Assembly: GCA_002432715.1 (NCBI GenBank)
Contig: DJGJ01000066.1
Location: 42,017 to 106,016 of the forward strand
Source: Sphaerochaeta sp. UBA5849
Lineage (GTDB): Bacteria > Spirochaetota > Spirochaetia > Sphaerochaetales > Sphaerochaetaceae
Direction of reading: 5' to 3'
DNA length: 64,000 bases
A model generated the notes under the pieces. That model saw only the letters and a list, made by a program, of their open reading frames with translations, was not told where the DNA came from and searched no databases. This document shows positions 16,299 through 25,670 of this stretch, one piece after another. Numbering within the stretch: position 1 is the first letter of the stretch; each line of letters starts with the position of its first letter. A program made the position numbers and the translations under genes.

Positions 16299-17555
16299 TC
16301 ACAAATGCGAGCCTGCCCGGGCTGCATATGAAGCGAGTTCCATCACCAGTGCAACACTGCCTACCAAAGCCAGCGAACTGGTTGCAACCATACCGACCTG
16401 CCAGAGAGGCTGGCTGGTCTGGTAAGTCTTTGACAAGGCAATGCATCCTACATAGCCTCCGAATACCAAGATAGTGTTTCTCAGGCGTTTATAGAAGTCT
16501 CTTTGACTGTCCAAAACCAGCACCTCGTTTGAGAGCTCGACAGGGGTGAATGATACCTCCAAAGTCTCCAAAGGAGTGTCCAGTTGCAGGATGCGGCTCT
16601 CAAATCCTTCCTTGGTGCCGGATAGCAGCATTGGATACGATGGTTCGAGCAGGGAAATGGAAAGGCCTGTGCCCAATAGCCTGCCATCTGCAAACCAGGT
16701 TGCACTTCCACTTTGCGAGCTGATTTGCAACGCAGGATGCTGGATTTTGGTCAAGCTCACGGTGATGTACTGGATTGCTTTCGACCTTACGGTCACCGTC
16801 ATGTGCTTGTCTTCATAGCCGAGGGATGTACATACCAGCTCATGCTCTCCGACTGGAAGAAAAAGGGGGGCGTCCGGCGCGGTATGTTCAAAGCCGTCAA
16901 CAAAGACCGTGAAAGCCGTATTTCCCTGCTCGAAACACAAGGCTCCCTGATCGGGGGAGCCCAACAGACGGAACATGTGTGCATCCAGCTCCTTGGAAAG
17001 GCTTCGGTACGAGCCATATTGTACCAAACGATCAAGCAAAGTCGTGCGTTCGATGAACAGAAAGTCGACAAGTATTCGGTTCAGATCCCCCATGGCTTGG
17101 GATTGCAGGATGAAAAGGCCGTCGTATTGACTATGCTGCATATACCAATCCAATGCATCCTTGCCTGAACGAAGCAGCGTTGCAAGCTCGCTTTGATACG
17201 GTTCAACGGTATAGTTGCAATCAAGGACCCGGCTGATCTCTCCAAAGACCTGCTCCTGCTGCAGCGCAGCCACTGTTGCGGCATCCTGTTTCATGTAGGC
17301 AGCATGCAATGCATCGATTCTTTCCTGCTCGAGGTGTAGGTTTTGTTTTTCCAGCATCACCTGATGCTGCCGATCATCGAGGTGAATACGCGGACCATAG
17401 GCTTTGGCCGAAGCGGCTACCACCTCGGCCATATCTTCCAGACCGGCATCGAGAGAAACAATGCCGACACGAAAAGAGGGGCCGGCTTTTTCAACACCGA
17501 ACAAGGGGAACAAGAGAACAAGAAGGAGTGTCAGCAAGGCTGAGCGCCTGGCCAT
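16299..17555 (-). CDS. Exported PEGA-like domain protein with C-terminal membrane segments
   Basis: A 418-residue protein I cannot name. It begins with a signal peptide or membrane anchor (about residues 5-21), followed by a helical region of about 180 residues. Next come two beta modules of PEGA type (TVFVDGFEHTAPDAPLFLPVGEHELVC near 215-245, and a second around 280-330). Two membrane segments lie near 362-412. PEGA modules are usually extracytoplasmic and bind cell-wall or surface components. It is located three bases after prfB and upstream of ftsY. Confidence 0.6.
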   Translation of the reverse strand: MARRSALLTLLLVLLFPLFGVEKAGPSFRVGIVSLDAGLEDMAEVVAASAKAYGPRIHLDDRQHQVMLEKQNLHLEQERIDALHAAYMKQDAATVAALQQEQVFGEISRVLDCNYTVEPYQSELATLLRSGKDALDWYMQHSQYDGLFILQSQAMGDLNRILVDFLFIERTTLLDRLVQYGSYRSLSKELDAHMFRLLGSPDQGALCFEQGNTAFTVFVDGFEHTAPDAPLFLPVGEHELVCTSLGYEDKHMTVTVRSKAIQYITVSLTKIQHPALQISSQSGSATWFADGRLLGTGLSISLLEPSYPMLLSGTKEGFESRILQLDTPLETLEVSFTPVELSNEVLVLDSQRDFYKRLRNTILVFGGYVGCIALSKTYQTSQPLWQVGMVATSSLALVGSVALVMELASYAARAGSHL

Positions 17556-17558
17556 AGG

Positions 17559-18663
17559 CTACTCCTCCTTCTGGGCCCATTGGAGATAGCCTTCAATGAA
17601 ATCCCCGATTTCCCCGTCCATGACTGCTTGGATATTGCCTACGGTCACCCCTGTCCGATGATCCTTGACCATTGTGTAAGGCTGGAATACATATGATCGA
17701 ATCTGGCTTCCCCAGGTGATTTCCTTTTTTTCAATGGCGTCCTTCTGATGCTCCTTCTCCTTCTCTTCACGATAGTACTCGTACAGTCGGCTCTTGAGCA
17801 TCTTGAATGCGACATCCTTGTTCATGACTTGGCTGCGTTCATTCTGGCATTGAACGACAATGCCGGTTGCATAGTGGGTGATGCGCACTGCACTGTCGGT
17901 CTTATTGACATGCTGTCCGCCCGCCCCTCCTGCACGATAGGTATCCAGGCGATAGTCCTCAGGCTTGAGGTCAATCTCGATGGTGTCGTCGATGACAGGC
18001 GATGCATAGACACTGGTAAAGGAGGTGTGCCTGCGTTTTTGCGAATCGAAGGGACTGATGCGGACCAGGCGATGCACGCCGGCCTCCCCCTTGAGGTAGC
18101 CGAAACTGTATGGTCCCGATACCTTGATGGTGGCACTTTTTATACCACCTTCATCTTCAAGAATATCGAGCACCTGACTCTTGAACCCGTTCCGCTCGCA
18201 ATATCGGAGGTACATGCGCATCAGCATATTAGCCCAGTCACTGGCCTCATTGCCTCCGGCTCCTGCATGGATGGTGAGAAAACAGTCGTTCTTGTCAAAT
18301 TTGCCATCAAGCAGCGTCTTCAGCTTGAGTTGGTTGTACTGGTCCTTCAGTGCTCCGATCTGCTCATCAATCTGTGCTTCTTCCTCAGGATTATTCGGCT
18401 CATCAGCGTAGATTTCCATCAATTCAGACATTTCTGCAATGGAATCGATCAACTCTTTCCAAGGGTAGTAGGAATCCTTCAGGCTGTTCAGCTTTGCAAA
18501 CAACGCTTCGGCTCCCTTTCGGTCATCCCAGAAACCGGGTGCAAGTGTTTTTGCTTCAAGGTCTTGGATTTCAGAAAGCATGCGATCGGGGTCAAAGACG
18601 CCTCCATACGGTATAGGCTTCTTCTTTTATACTTTCAAACAGGGATTTATTCTGGAAAAACAT
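17559..18663 (-). CDS. prfB: Peptide chain release factor 2 with programmed +1 frameshift
   Basis: RF2 releases peptides at UGA and UAA. The first 23 codons run from ATG 18663 to an in-frame TGA at 18592-18594; the rest of the protein is in the +1 frame from GAC 18593. The junction reads CTT TGA C, with GGAGG three bases upstream of CTT to promote slipping, the known autoregulation of RF2. The full product has 367 residues and carries the GGQ loop (YRAGGAGGQHVNKTDSAVR). AAGGAG precedes the start. The codon-recognition SPF motif appears as ISPFDSQ. Confidence 0.96.
18592..18606 (-). promoter_or_regulatory. Programmed frameshift site of prfB
   Basis: Minus strand GGAGG-CGT-CTT-TGA-C: an internal Shine-Dalgarno-like sequence, the slippery CTT and the UGA stop read by RF2 itself. 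Low RF2 favours the +1 shift and restores synthesis. Confidence 0.92.
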
Positions 18664-18683
18664 GGGCTCACTCCTTGAGACGG

Positions 18684-20585
18684 TTATTTTCGTTCCACCC
18701 TGAGTCCAAGGGTAATTTTTCTCTCTGCTCCGCTTTCCAATTGGATGGGCCAAAAAGTCATGAACAACGTATGCTGGTACAGTTGTTCCACGCCGAGGAT
18801 GGTGGATTTTTCAATAGTATAGTCTTCTTTCAACAAGGTAAAGCGGGCATCGGCAACCAAGGTAAGCGAGGTGCTGTTCGGCTCATCATACATCCTGATT
18901 GATTTGACATGCTCGAGGATGATTTCCTCTTCCTCGTGCAGTACATTCTTTTTGCTTTCGAGTTGAAAAAACGATACCCGATTCTTGAACGAAGCGATGG
19001 AAAGAGGAATCTCACAGCCATACAGAAAGCTGACCGGATGTTCGCTCAGATTGGTCAGTGTCACATCAAGCAACACGGTATTTTGTCTCAGCTTGAAGTG
19101 CTTGGATATCTCAAGCTCTCCATTGATGATTGTAGACCGGCCGGTTGAGGCGACAGCACGATACTCAGTATTTCGCCGGTCAAGGACGGAGAGGCTGTAC
19201 ACTGCATTGCTCATATCGAGACAGGAATGCTCATCGGTTTTCGAATATTCATCGAGCACCGAGTCATGTGGCAGAAACACATCGGTGAATAAGCGTTGCT
19301 TTCTTCCCGGCGGGGTTTGATGCAGGTTTTTCACGGTGCTTCCAAATCCCTTCATCACCGAAAGCGTGTCCCCGTAGTTGTATAAGGAAGGCAGGTATGT
19401 CAACTCGGCGAGGCTTCCACCCTTGGAGTCGACCACACAGCTCAGATATTTGCCAATGGCCAGGTATTCATCCAATGCATCGCGGTCAAAATCGGTGATT
19501 ACCGGGTAGGAAAAATCGTTCAGGCCGGCCAGAACACTGTCTGCTTCACTGATGTATCTCCAGAACAGCTTTCTGACCGAACTGCGAAGCATGGTTGCAT
19601 TGGCATCACACAGATACACTGCTCCCGTCGACATTTTTTGGATCAACTGCTCCAAACGCTTGCGAACATCCTTATCTTTCTTATACGAACGAGCAGTCTC
19701 AACCATAGAGGTGTACCGACCGTACATGTACGCAAAACTTTCGTCCTTTACAAAGAGTTCGTTGATGCAGCATAAATCCGATTTGATTGAGTCAAAGCCG
19801 TACCAACCTGCCTGCAGGTACCCTTTTGGAGGAAGTTCTTGTTCTCCGTGTATTTCTTCGATGCTCTGTGAACCGTAGTGCAGGAAGGTAGTAAACAGTT
19901 GGACCGTCTGCTCCTCACTGATGCCGCCCTGCAAAAGCTGATCGATATTCACCATGGCCATGATGAATTGTGGCCTTGCTTCAAACACCAAGCGGATTTG
20001 ATCAAGCAGATTGCCAAAGCTTATCTCCTTTGCCCCAAACTTTTGCACCAGTGAGTTGATGGGAGAGCTTGTCGGGATCACTGAAATGGATTTGCCCATT
20101 TCCTGCATGGAAAACGGTTGGGAGAACTGTTGTTTCGGCTTGTCGCAATCATAGGAAGAGATGACCAGGGAATCAACACAACATAAATTCATGGTATTGA
20201 TGTAGTTCGGATTGAATACCTGGGCATAGCTGAACATCGTTTTTGAACGTTGTCCGTATCGCTTGCGCAAATAGGTGGTGGTAAGCTCAACCTGATTCGA
20301 TCGATCTTTCGGAGAGATCAGATTGAGAATGCTTTGATGATAGGAACCTGTCAAAAATTCGATTTTGCCCTGCCTTGCCAAATCGGCGAGCAAAAGATTG
20401 ACAGGTTGTTGAGTCAACTCCAACCACTCCAGCACCGGCACCCCCAAAGAGAGCTGCAGCACAGATCCTTCACTGTGGTGCAAAAGCGTCAGCATTGGCT
20501 TGATTACAGCAGTAAGTGCCCGCTCGAATGCGGGCACTGGTACACCTTGGCTAAGTTGACTGTAGGCACCTATCAGTACTTTCAT
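18684..20585 (-). CDS. GH57-like protein lacking the catalytic residues
   Basis: A 633-residue protein with the layout of family 57 alpha-glucanotransferases: an N-terminal (beta/alpha)7-type domain and a C-terminal beta-sandwich (about 350-633). Compared with the archaeal 4-alpha-glucanotransferase as I remember it, the HNHQP motif is replaced by AYSQL. The nucleophile segment WLTERVW is replaced by FSYAQVF, so the Glu is lost. The DDGEKFG acid/base loop is absent. The protein may bind glucans or regulate rather than cleave. It lies between rnfB and prfB in the same leftward run. Confidence 0.7.
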   Translation of the reverse strand: MKVLIGAYSQLSQGVPVPAFERALTAVIKPMLTLLHHSEGSVLQLSLGVPVLEWLELTQQPVNLLLADLARQGKIEFLTGSYHQSILNLISPKDRSNQVELTTTYLRKRYGQRSKTMFSYAQVFNPNYINTMNLCCVDSLVISSYDCDKPKQQFSQPFSMQEMGKSISVIPTSSPINSLVQKFGAKEISFGNLLDQIRLVFEARPQFIMAMVNIDQLLQGGISEEQTVQLFTTFLHYGSQSIEEIHGEQELPPKGYLQAGWYGFDSIKSDLCCINELFVKDESFAYMYGRYTSMVETARSYKKDKDVRKRLEQLIQKMSTGAVYLCDANATMLRSSVRKLFWRYISEADSVLAGLNDFSYPVITDFDRDALDEYLAIGKYLSCVVDSKGGSLAELTYLPSLYNYGDTLSVMKGFGSTVKNLHQTPPGRKQRLFTDVFLPHDSVLDEYSKTDEHSCLDMSNAVYSLSVLDRRNTEYRAVASTGRSTIINGELEISKHFKLRQNTVLLDVTLTNLSEHPVSFLYGCEIPLSIASFKNRVSFFQLESKKNVLHEEEEIILEHVKSIRMYDEPNSTSLTLVADARFTLLKEDYTIEKSTILGVEQLYQHTLFMTFWPIQLESGAERKITLGLRVERK

Positions 20586-20588
20586 CCA

Positions 20589-21389
20589 TTACCGCTTGAT
20601 GATGATTTTTGTCGGACACGCCTGGGCAGCCTCTTCTATTTGACTGTGCGGGAGCGTCTGATCAAAGACAGCAAGGAATCGATCGACCTTGCATCCTGAT
20701 TCAGGATACTTGGTTTCACAAATCTTACATCCTATGCATCCAACCGTACACTGTTTGCGAACCTTTCCACCGGGCTCGTGACTATTGCAGTCGATGACAT
20801 ACTCACTGTCTTCATAGATCATCTGCATGACCCCGGTGGGACAGATTGCGACGCACTTCTCACAGCTGATGCAAAGTTTTTCATCAACTATAATATACCC
20901 ATCCTTATCCTTAGAGATAGCCCCAACCGGACAAACTTTTATGCAACTGCCCAAATGCATGCATCCGCTCTTGCAATTATTATCACCGCCGAACAGAAGC
21001 GAGGCGGCATTGCAGTCAAGCAACCCCTCATAATTGTAGTCTTTTACCGTGAACTCAGTGTTGCCCTTGCACATGACATGTGCGACTTTGCGGCGGTCAT
21101 CACCGCTCGCTTCCACCTTTTTGCCCATGATCTCGGCCATTTTGGCAACAAGAGAGGGACCTCCAGGGCTGCAAAGCCCGATTTCAGCTTCACCCAAGGC
21201 GACGGCAGCGGCATATGCATTACAACCGGCATAGCCACAGACACCACAGTTGGCACCAGGCATGATCGGTTCGAGGGCAAGAACTCTCGGGTCTTTCTTG
21301 ATCGCAAGTTTCTTCTCAGCATAGGAAAGACCGAATCCAAACAAGCCGCCGAGGACGGCTACCACAAGAATAGCAAAGAGAATATTCAC
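20589..21389 (-). CDS. rnfB: Rnf complex ferredoxin subunit RnfB
   Basis: A 266-residue electron-input subunit of the Rnf ferredoxin:NAD oxidoreductase. An N-terminal membrane anchor is followed by the CGVCGYAGCNAYA cluster motif, then several 4Fe-4S patterns (CKSGCMHLGSCIKVC, CISCEKCVAICP, CTVGCIGCKICETKYP). Last gene of the rnfCDGEAB order used by anaerobes such as Clostridium and Acetobacterium. It couples ferredoxin oxidation to Na+ or H+ movement. Confidence 0.96.
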   Translation of the reverse strand: MNILFAILVVAVLGGLFGFGLSYAEKKLAIKKDPRVLALEPIMPGANCGVCGYAGCNAYAAAVALGEAEIGLCSPGGPSLVAKMAEIMGKKVEASGDDRRKVAHVMCKGNTEFTVKDYNYEGLLDCNAASLLFGGDNNCKSGCMHLGSCIKVCPVGAISKDKDGYIIVDEKLCISCEKCVAICPTGVMQMIYEDSEYVIDCNSHEPGGKVRKQCTVGCIGCKICETKYPESGCKVDRFLAVFDQTLPHSQIEEAAQACPTKIIIKR

Positions 21390-21399
21390 ATCTCCCCCC

Positions 21400-21993
21400 T
21401 TATACCAAATGCAGGTTGGTGATCAAGGACTTGTCGAAGGCCATGAATGCCAAGGCCATCAAACCCGCACTGATGAAAGCAATCGGCATGCCGCGATACG
21501 CCTTGCGCACCGGCTGAAGATCAAGACGCTCGCGGATATTGCTCATCAAAACAATGGCAAGGGTGAACCCCAGTCCGGCAGCAAGTCCTGCAGTGAAGGC
21601 TTCCATCACATTATAATTGTTGGAGATGTTGATGATTGCAATACCGAGTACTGCACAGTTGGTGGTGATGAGGGGAAGATAGATGCCTAGTGCCTTATAC
21701 AGAGCAGGGCTGATCTTCTGAATCACCATCTCAAGAAGCTGTACCAAGCTGGCGATGACCAGAATGAAGGTCAGCGTCTGCAGGTACTGCAGGTTGAAAG
21801 GAACCAGCAAGAAATAGTAGATGGCCCAGGTGACAACCGAGGCTACGGTGGTAACAAAGGTAACAGAGGCACCCATGCCGATGGCATTCTCGCTGTTCTT
21901 GGAGACCCCGATGAACGGACAAAGTCCCAAAAACTGTACAAGAATGAAGTTGTTGATAAAAATGAACGTTAAAAGTATTGCGATATAGCTCAT
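21400..21993 (-). CDS. rnfA: Rnf complex membrane subunit RnfA
   Basis: A 197-residue integral membrane protein with about six membrane segments, starting MSYIAILLTFIFINNFILVQFLGLCPFIGVSK, here quoted only in part: the NNFILVQFLGLCPFIGVS region is diagnostic of RnfA/NqrE. The cysteine in LGLCPF is part of the intramembrane iron site shared with RnfE. It starts one base after the rnfE stop and ends ten bases before rnfB. Confidence 0.95.
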   Translation of the reverse strand: MSYIAILLTFIFINNFILVQFLGLCPFIGVSKNSENAIGMGASVTFVTTVASVVTWAIYYFLLVPFNLQYLQTLTFILVIASLVQLLEMVIQKISPALYKALGIYLPLITTNCAVLGIAIINISNNYNVMEAFTAGLAAGLGFTLAIVLMSNIRERLDLQPVRKAYRGMPIAFISAGLMALAFMAFDKSLITNLHLV

Positions 21994-21994
21994 G

Positions 21995-22624
21995 TTACCT
22001 ATCCTTCTTTCTCAAGGTGTTCCAGTCGAAAAACGCCTTCAGGAATCCCATCAGCAGCAATGCCCCCGGGGCCAAGGCCAGAACACGGATCGGGTTGTTG
22101 ATGAACCATGGGATGTTGATGACACCGCTGAAAGTACCAACAGGAAACAAAGTAATGGTTCCTGAACCAAACAACTCACGGATGAGGGCGATCAGGGTTA
22201 TACCCAAGGCAAATCCGATCGACATGCCCAGTGCATCAAGAATTGAGTCAAGCACGGTATTCTTGCTTGCAAACGCCTCGGCCCTTCCAAGAATGATGCA
22301 GTTGACAACTATCAAGGGTAGATACACTCCAAGAGCGCTGTAGACTGCAGGGACAAATGCATGCATCACCATCTCGGTGATGGAAACCAAACTCGCGATG
22401 ATGACGATATAGGCAGGAATATGAATGCTTGCAGGAATGACTTTCCGCAAGGCCGAGATGAAAATATTGCTGAACAGCAATACGAACATGACGCCTGCCG
22501 ACATGCCGATGGCATTTGAAACCTGACTGGATACACCCAGCGTCGGGCACAGGCCGAGGACGATGACAAACACCGGGTTCTCTTTGAATATACCTTTGGT
22601 GAGTTCTTTCAAATTGGCTTTCAC
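21995..22624 (-). CDS. rnfE: Rnf complex membrane subunit RnfE
   Basis: A 209-residue membrane protein, paralogous to RnfA and paired with it in the complex. The N-terminal FKENPVFVIVLGLCPTLGVS is the family signature, and the cysteine in LGLCPT matches the RnfA one. The start is GTG 22624, overlapping the rnfG stop as GTGA. Confidence 0.95.
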   Translation of the reverse strand: MKANLKELTKGIFKENPVFVIVLGLCPTLGVSSQVSNAIGMSAGVMFVLLFSNIFISALRKVIPASIHIPAYIVIIASLVSITEMVMHAFVPAVYSALGVYLPLIVVNCIILGRAEAFASKNTVLDSILDALGMSIGFALGITLIALIRELFGSGTITLFPVGTFSGVINIPWFINNPIRVLALAPGALLLMGFLKAFFDWNTLRKKDR

Positions 22625-23178
22625 TTTACACCTCCAAGGCTTTTCACATATTCACTGCCGCCGTTGATCGCTTTGGCAATTGCAGTGAACGTTACCGAGG
22701 AACCGCTGACTGCCTGCGCATCGCCGGAACTGAGCATGGTCTTGTTCGTCGGGACGGGCTTCGCTCCACCGGTGCCCTTGAATTTGTCCATATACCCATC
22801 GTCTTCGGCTTTCTTGCCAAGCCCGGGTGTCTCGTTGTGGGTCAACAGCTGGGCGAACAACATTTCTCCTTGAGTGGTATAGGATGCCACCAACGTCATT
22901 TCACCGCCATATCCAGCGGTTTTCAGCCCCAGGATGTATCCCGCAACCTCGGTATCCTTCTGCAAGTCGATGACATAGGTAACGTAAGCATGGCCGGTGA
23001 CTTCTTTCTGCTCGCCGATATCGTATCCGGCGCTCACTGCTTCAAGCGCCTTTACCCGATTGTTTGAGTCCATTTGGGCAATGACAGGAGAGGTGATGGA
23101 ATTGGTCAAGGCGAGTGCAAAAGCGCTTACTGCACAGATGGTAAGAAGGATCATGGCATACTTGATATTTTTTCTCAT
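22621..23178 (-). CDS. rnfG: Rnf complex flavoprotein subunit RnfG
   Basis: A 185-residue protein with one N-terminal membrane segment and an extracytoplasmic FMN-binding domain. GGYGGEMTLV-like residues and HNETPGLGKKAE are typical. The covalent FMN site is the Thr in SGSSVT (usual form S-G-A-T-x-T). Start overlaps the rnfD stop by four bases. Confidence 0.94.
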   Translation of the reverse strand: MRKNIKYAMILLTICAVSAFALALTNSITSPVIAQMDSNNRVKALEAVSAGYDIGEQKEVTGHAYVTYVIDLQKDTEVAGYILGLKTAGYGGEMTLVASYTTQGEMLFAQLLTHNETPGLGKKAEDDGYMDKFKGTGGAKPVPTNKTMLSSGDAQAVSGSSVTFTAIAKAINGGSEYVKSLGGVK

Positions 23179-24269
23179 ACTTTTGCCTCCTTCTGCTTCT
23201 TGCGCAGTTCTCTGGTATCACCGAACTTGCGCGGAATGATATACCGGTCGATGGTGGGGGCCAGAATATTCATCAGAAGGATGGAGACCGAGACCGCCTC
23301 GGGCATGCTGCCGAAATATCTGAAGAGGAAGGTAAAGAAGCCACACCCCAGACCGTAGATCATCTGCCCTTTGCGGGTAATCGGGCTGGTGACATAGTCG
23401 GTTGCCATGAACAAGGCACCGAGCATCAGGCCGCCGCTGAACATCGAAGGGAAGAAGGCTCCGCTGAAAGCTCCATTGGCCGAGGGAATACCACCGAAAA
23501 TCCAAGAGAACACACCGACACTCAAAAGATATGTAACGGGAATATGCCAGGTGATGATCTTGGTGACAAGTAGGAAAATCCCGCCAATGAGAAGGGCCAG
23601 TGCACTCACCTCACCGATACAGCCGGCTACATTGCCCAAGAAAGAGTCAATGCTGTAGGCGCTGAATCCTGTGGCTGCTGAAATCGATTGGGCAAATGAG
23701 GTTGCAGGATACGAAGAAGACTGCAAAAGGGCGTTTGTATCCATGCCGAGAGTACCCGAGGCGATGGCTGTTTTTGCAAATCCCAGCGGAGTTGCCGAAG
23801 CCAGTGCATCCGGCATCGCAGAAGCGAGCGTCTTGGGGGTGACGAAGCTGGACATCGGGGTTGTAAACGAAAAGAACACGAACACACGGCCTGCAAGCGC
23901 CGGGTTGGCCCAGTTGGCTCCCAAGCCCCCGAACACCCACTTTGCAACAAAAATCGCAAAGGCACTTGCCAAAACGGGAATGAACAAAGGAATCGAAGGG
24001 CTCATGTTCAATCCAACCAACAAGCCCGTAAGGAATGCAGAACCATCCCAGAGCGTCGATTCCTTGCTGAGTTTGCCCAAGAGAAATTCACAGAGCAACG
24101 AACTTGCGATGGCCACCGCAAGAACAAGAGCTGAACGCAGGCCGAATACATAGACACCCCACAGGGTGGCTGGAGTCAGTGCAAGCGATACCATCCACAT
24201 GATGGATGCAGTGTCCGTCTTCGCATGAAGGTGTGGTGAAGAGGAAACCGTCAAGGTAGGTTTATTCAT
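23175..24269 (-). CDS. rnfD: Rnf complex membrane flavoprotein subunit RnfD
   Basis: A 364-residue membrane subunit with about eight to ten membrane segments. The ASATPLGFAKT segment contains the Thr likely to carry covalent FMN, and LGALFMATDYVTSPIT is the family signature. ATG 24269 (MNKPTLTVSSSPH) was chosen because it overlaps the rnfC stop as ATGA; the longer frame lies inside rnfC. Confidence 0.95.
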   Translation of the reverse strand: MNKPTLTVSSSPHLHAKTDTASIMWMVSLALTPATLWGVYVFGLRSALVLAVAIASSLLCEFLLGKLSKESTLWDGSAFLTGLLVGLNMSPSIPLFIPVLASAFAIFVAKWVFGGLGANWANPALAGRVFVFFSFTTPMSSFVTPKTLASAMPDALASATPLGFAKTAIASGTLGMDTNALLQSSSYPATSFAQSISAATGFSAYSIDSFLGNVAGCIGEVSALALLIGGIFLLVTKIITWHIPVTYLLSVGVFSWIFGGIPSANGAFSGAFFPSMFSGGLMLGALFMATDYVTSPITRKGQMIYGLGCGFFTFLFRYFGSMPEAVSVSILLMNILAPTIDRYIIPRKFGDTRELRKKQKEAKV

Positions 24270-25576
24270 TTCTTCTTTCTCCCCAGTTTCTTTCCAGTCT
24301 TCATGGTGTGCACAAGAGGAAGATGTGCAGGACAGACATAGGAGCAACAACCGCACTCCTTGCAGTCCATCAGACTGGTTTGCATCGCCTCTTCATAGTG
24401 ACCATTGGTGATCAGGCGATACAGCTTGGCCGGCATCAATCCGATGGGACAGGCTGCTACGCAGCGTCCACAGTTGAGGCATGCCGTTGTGCGAACCTTT
24501 TTTTGTGGAGGCAGAGCGAGCAATCCGCTGCTTCCCTTGGTGATGGGTGTTTCCATATCAAAGAAGGAGAAGCCCATCATGGGACCACCGCTGACCAGTT
24601 TTTCCGGTTCGCTTGAGAAACCGTCGCAGAAGGCGAGCAAATCGCTTACCTTGGTTCCTATGGGAGCAAGAATGTTCTTGGGCTTTGCTATGCATTCACC
24701 GGTGACGCTGATCACCCGTTCATACAGGCTCTTCCCCAATACGATCGCTTCGTACACTGCATTGCAGGTTCCGATATTGGCAACCACGGCTCCAACATCG
24801 AGAGGTAGCTTGCCCGAAGGAATTTCACGGTTTATGGTTGCCTTGAGCAGCTGCTTCTCATCTCCCTGGGGATACTTTATTTTCAAACCCATGATTTCAA
24901 TCGGATAGCCCTTCTGTTTGACAATGTCCTTCAGATGGGCGATACAGTCAGGTTTGTTCATTTCGATACCGACAATAATCCGCTGAGCTCCGATAATCTT
25001 GGCGCAGATCATGGCTCCTTCAAGAACCTCTTCGCCTTTTTCGAGCATGATGCGGTAGTCGGCGGTCAGGTAGGGTTCACACTCAACACCATTGACCACG
25101 AAGGCTTCAACCTTCTTGTCTCGGGGTACGGTGAATTTCACATGAGCCGGGAACGTAGCCCCACCCATGCCTACAATACCCAGATCCTTGATTTTCGCAA
25201 GCAGTTCGGCACTGCTTTGCCCTTTCCAATCAAGCATTTCGCTTTTCTGGTCGGGCTGTTCGGCATCGGGAATTATCACAAACGCATCGCATTGGACGCT
25301 GTTGGCGAGCGTGATCCGTCTTATTTCCTTGACAACGCCGCTGACAGGTGAGTGGACATCAGCGCTGATGAACCCTGCACTCTCCCCTATCTTCTCTCCC
25401 TTACGTACGGTATCGCCCTTGGCTTTCAGGGCTTTCGCCGGTGCACCAAGGTGCTGTGACAGTGCGACGATCAACTCCGACGGCATTGGTAGTCTTTCAA
25501 TCGACTGGGAACGGCTGAATACCTTCTTGTCATCAGGATGCACACCACCCTTGCTGAACGTAGGTACTTTCTGCAT
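24266..25576 (-). CDS. rnfC: Rnf complex NADH-binding subunit RnfC
   Basis: A 436-residue peripheral subunit that passes electrons to NAD. It has an N-terminal barrel-sandwich region, a glycine-rich nucleotide/FMN-binding region (GIVGMGGATFPAHVK, VNGVECEPYLTADYR) and two 4Fe-4S motifs near the C-terminus (CLNCGRCVAACP and CKECGCCSYVCP). First gene of the operon; AAGGAG precedes ATG 25576 and a good promoter lies about 45 bases upstream. Confidence 0.96.
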   Translation of the reverse strand: MQKVPTFSKGGVHPDDKKVFSRSQSIERLPMPSELIVALSQHLGAPAKALKAKGDTVRKGEKIGESAGFISADVHSPVSGVVKEIRRITLANSVQCDAFVIIPDAEQPDQKSEMLDWKGQSSAELLAKIKDLGIVGMGGATFPAHVKFTVPRDKKVEAFVVNGVECEPYLTADYRIMLEKGEEVLEGAMICAKIIGAQRIIVGIEMNKPDCIAHLKDIVKQKGYPIEIMGLKIKYPQGDEKQLLKATINREIPSGKLPLDVGAVVANIGTCNAVYEAIVLGKSLYERVISVTGECIAKPKNILAPIGTKVSDLLAFCDGFSSEPEKLVSGGPMMGFSFFDMETPITKGSSGLLALPPQKKVRTTACLNCGRCVAACPIGLMPAKLYRLITNGHYEEAMQTSLMDCKECGCCSYVCPAHLPLVHTMKTGKKLGRKKK

Positions 25577-25619
25577 GCATAACGCTCCTTGTGTAGATGA
25601 TTATCAGAACAGACTGAGA

Positions 25620-25648
25620 ATTTTAGCAAATACAGTGCTATTGTACAA
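25620..25648 (-). promoter_or_regulatory. Promoter of the rnfCDGEAB run
   Basis: Minus strand TTGTAC (25643-25648), 17-base spacer, TAAAAT (25620-25625), about 45 bases before rnfC. It lies back to back with the -10 of the divergent P-loop/Gls24 gene. Confidence 0.6.
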
Positions 25649-25657
25649 GAATTTCGG

Positions 25658-25663
25658 TATAAT
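25658..25663 (+). promoter_or_regulatory. -10 element just before the P-loop/Gls24 gene
   Basis: A consensus TATAAT seven bases before ATG 25671, with no good -35. If used, transcription would start at or next to the ATG. Confidence 0.45.
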
Positions 25664-25670
25664 GAAAACC

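Noticed and set aside
25167..25661. Upstream extension of the P-loop/Gls24 frame
   Set aside because: It lies opposite rnfC and crosses the divergent promoters.
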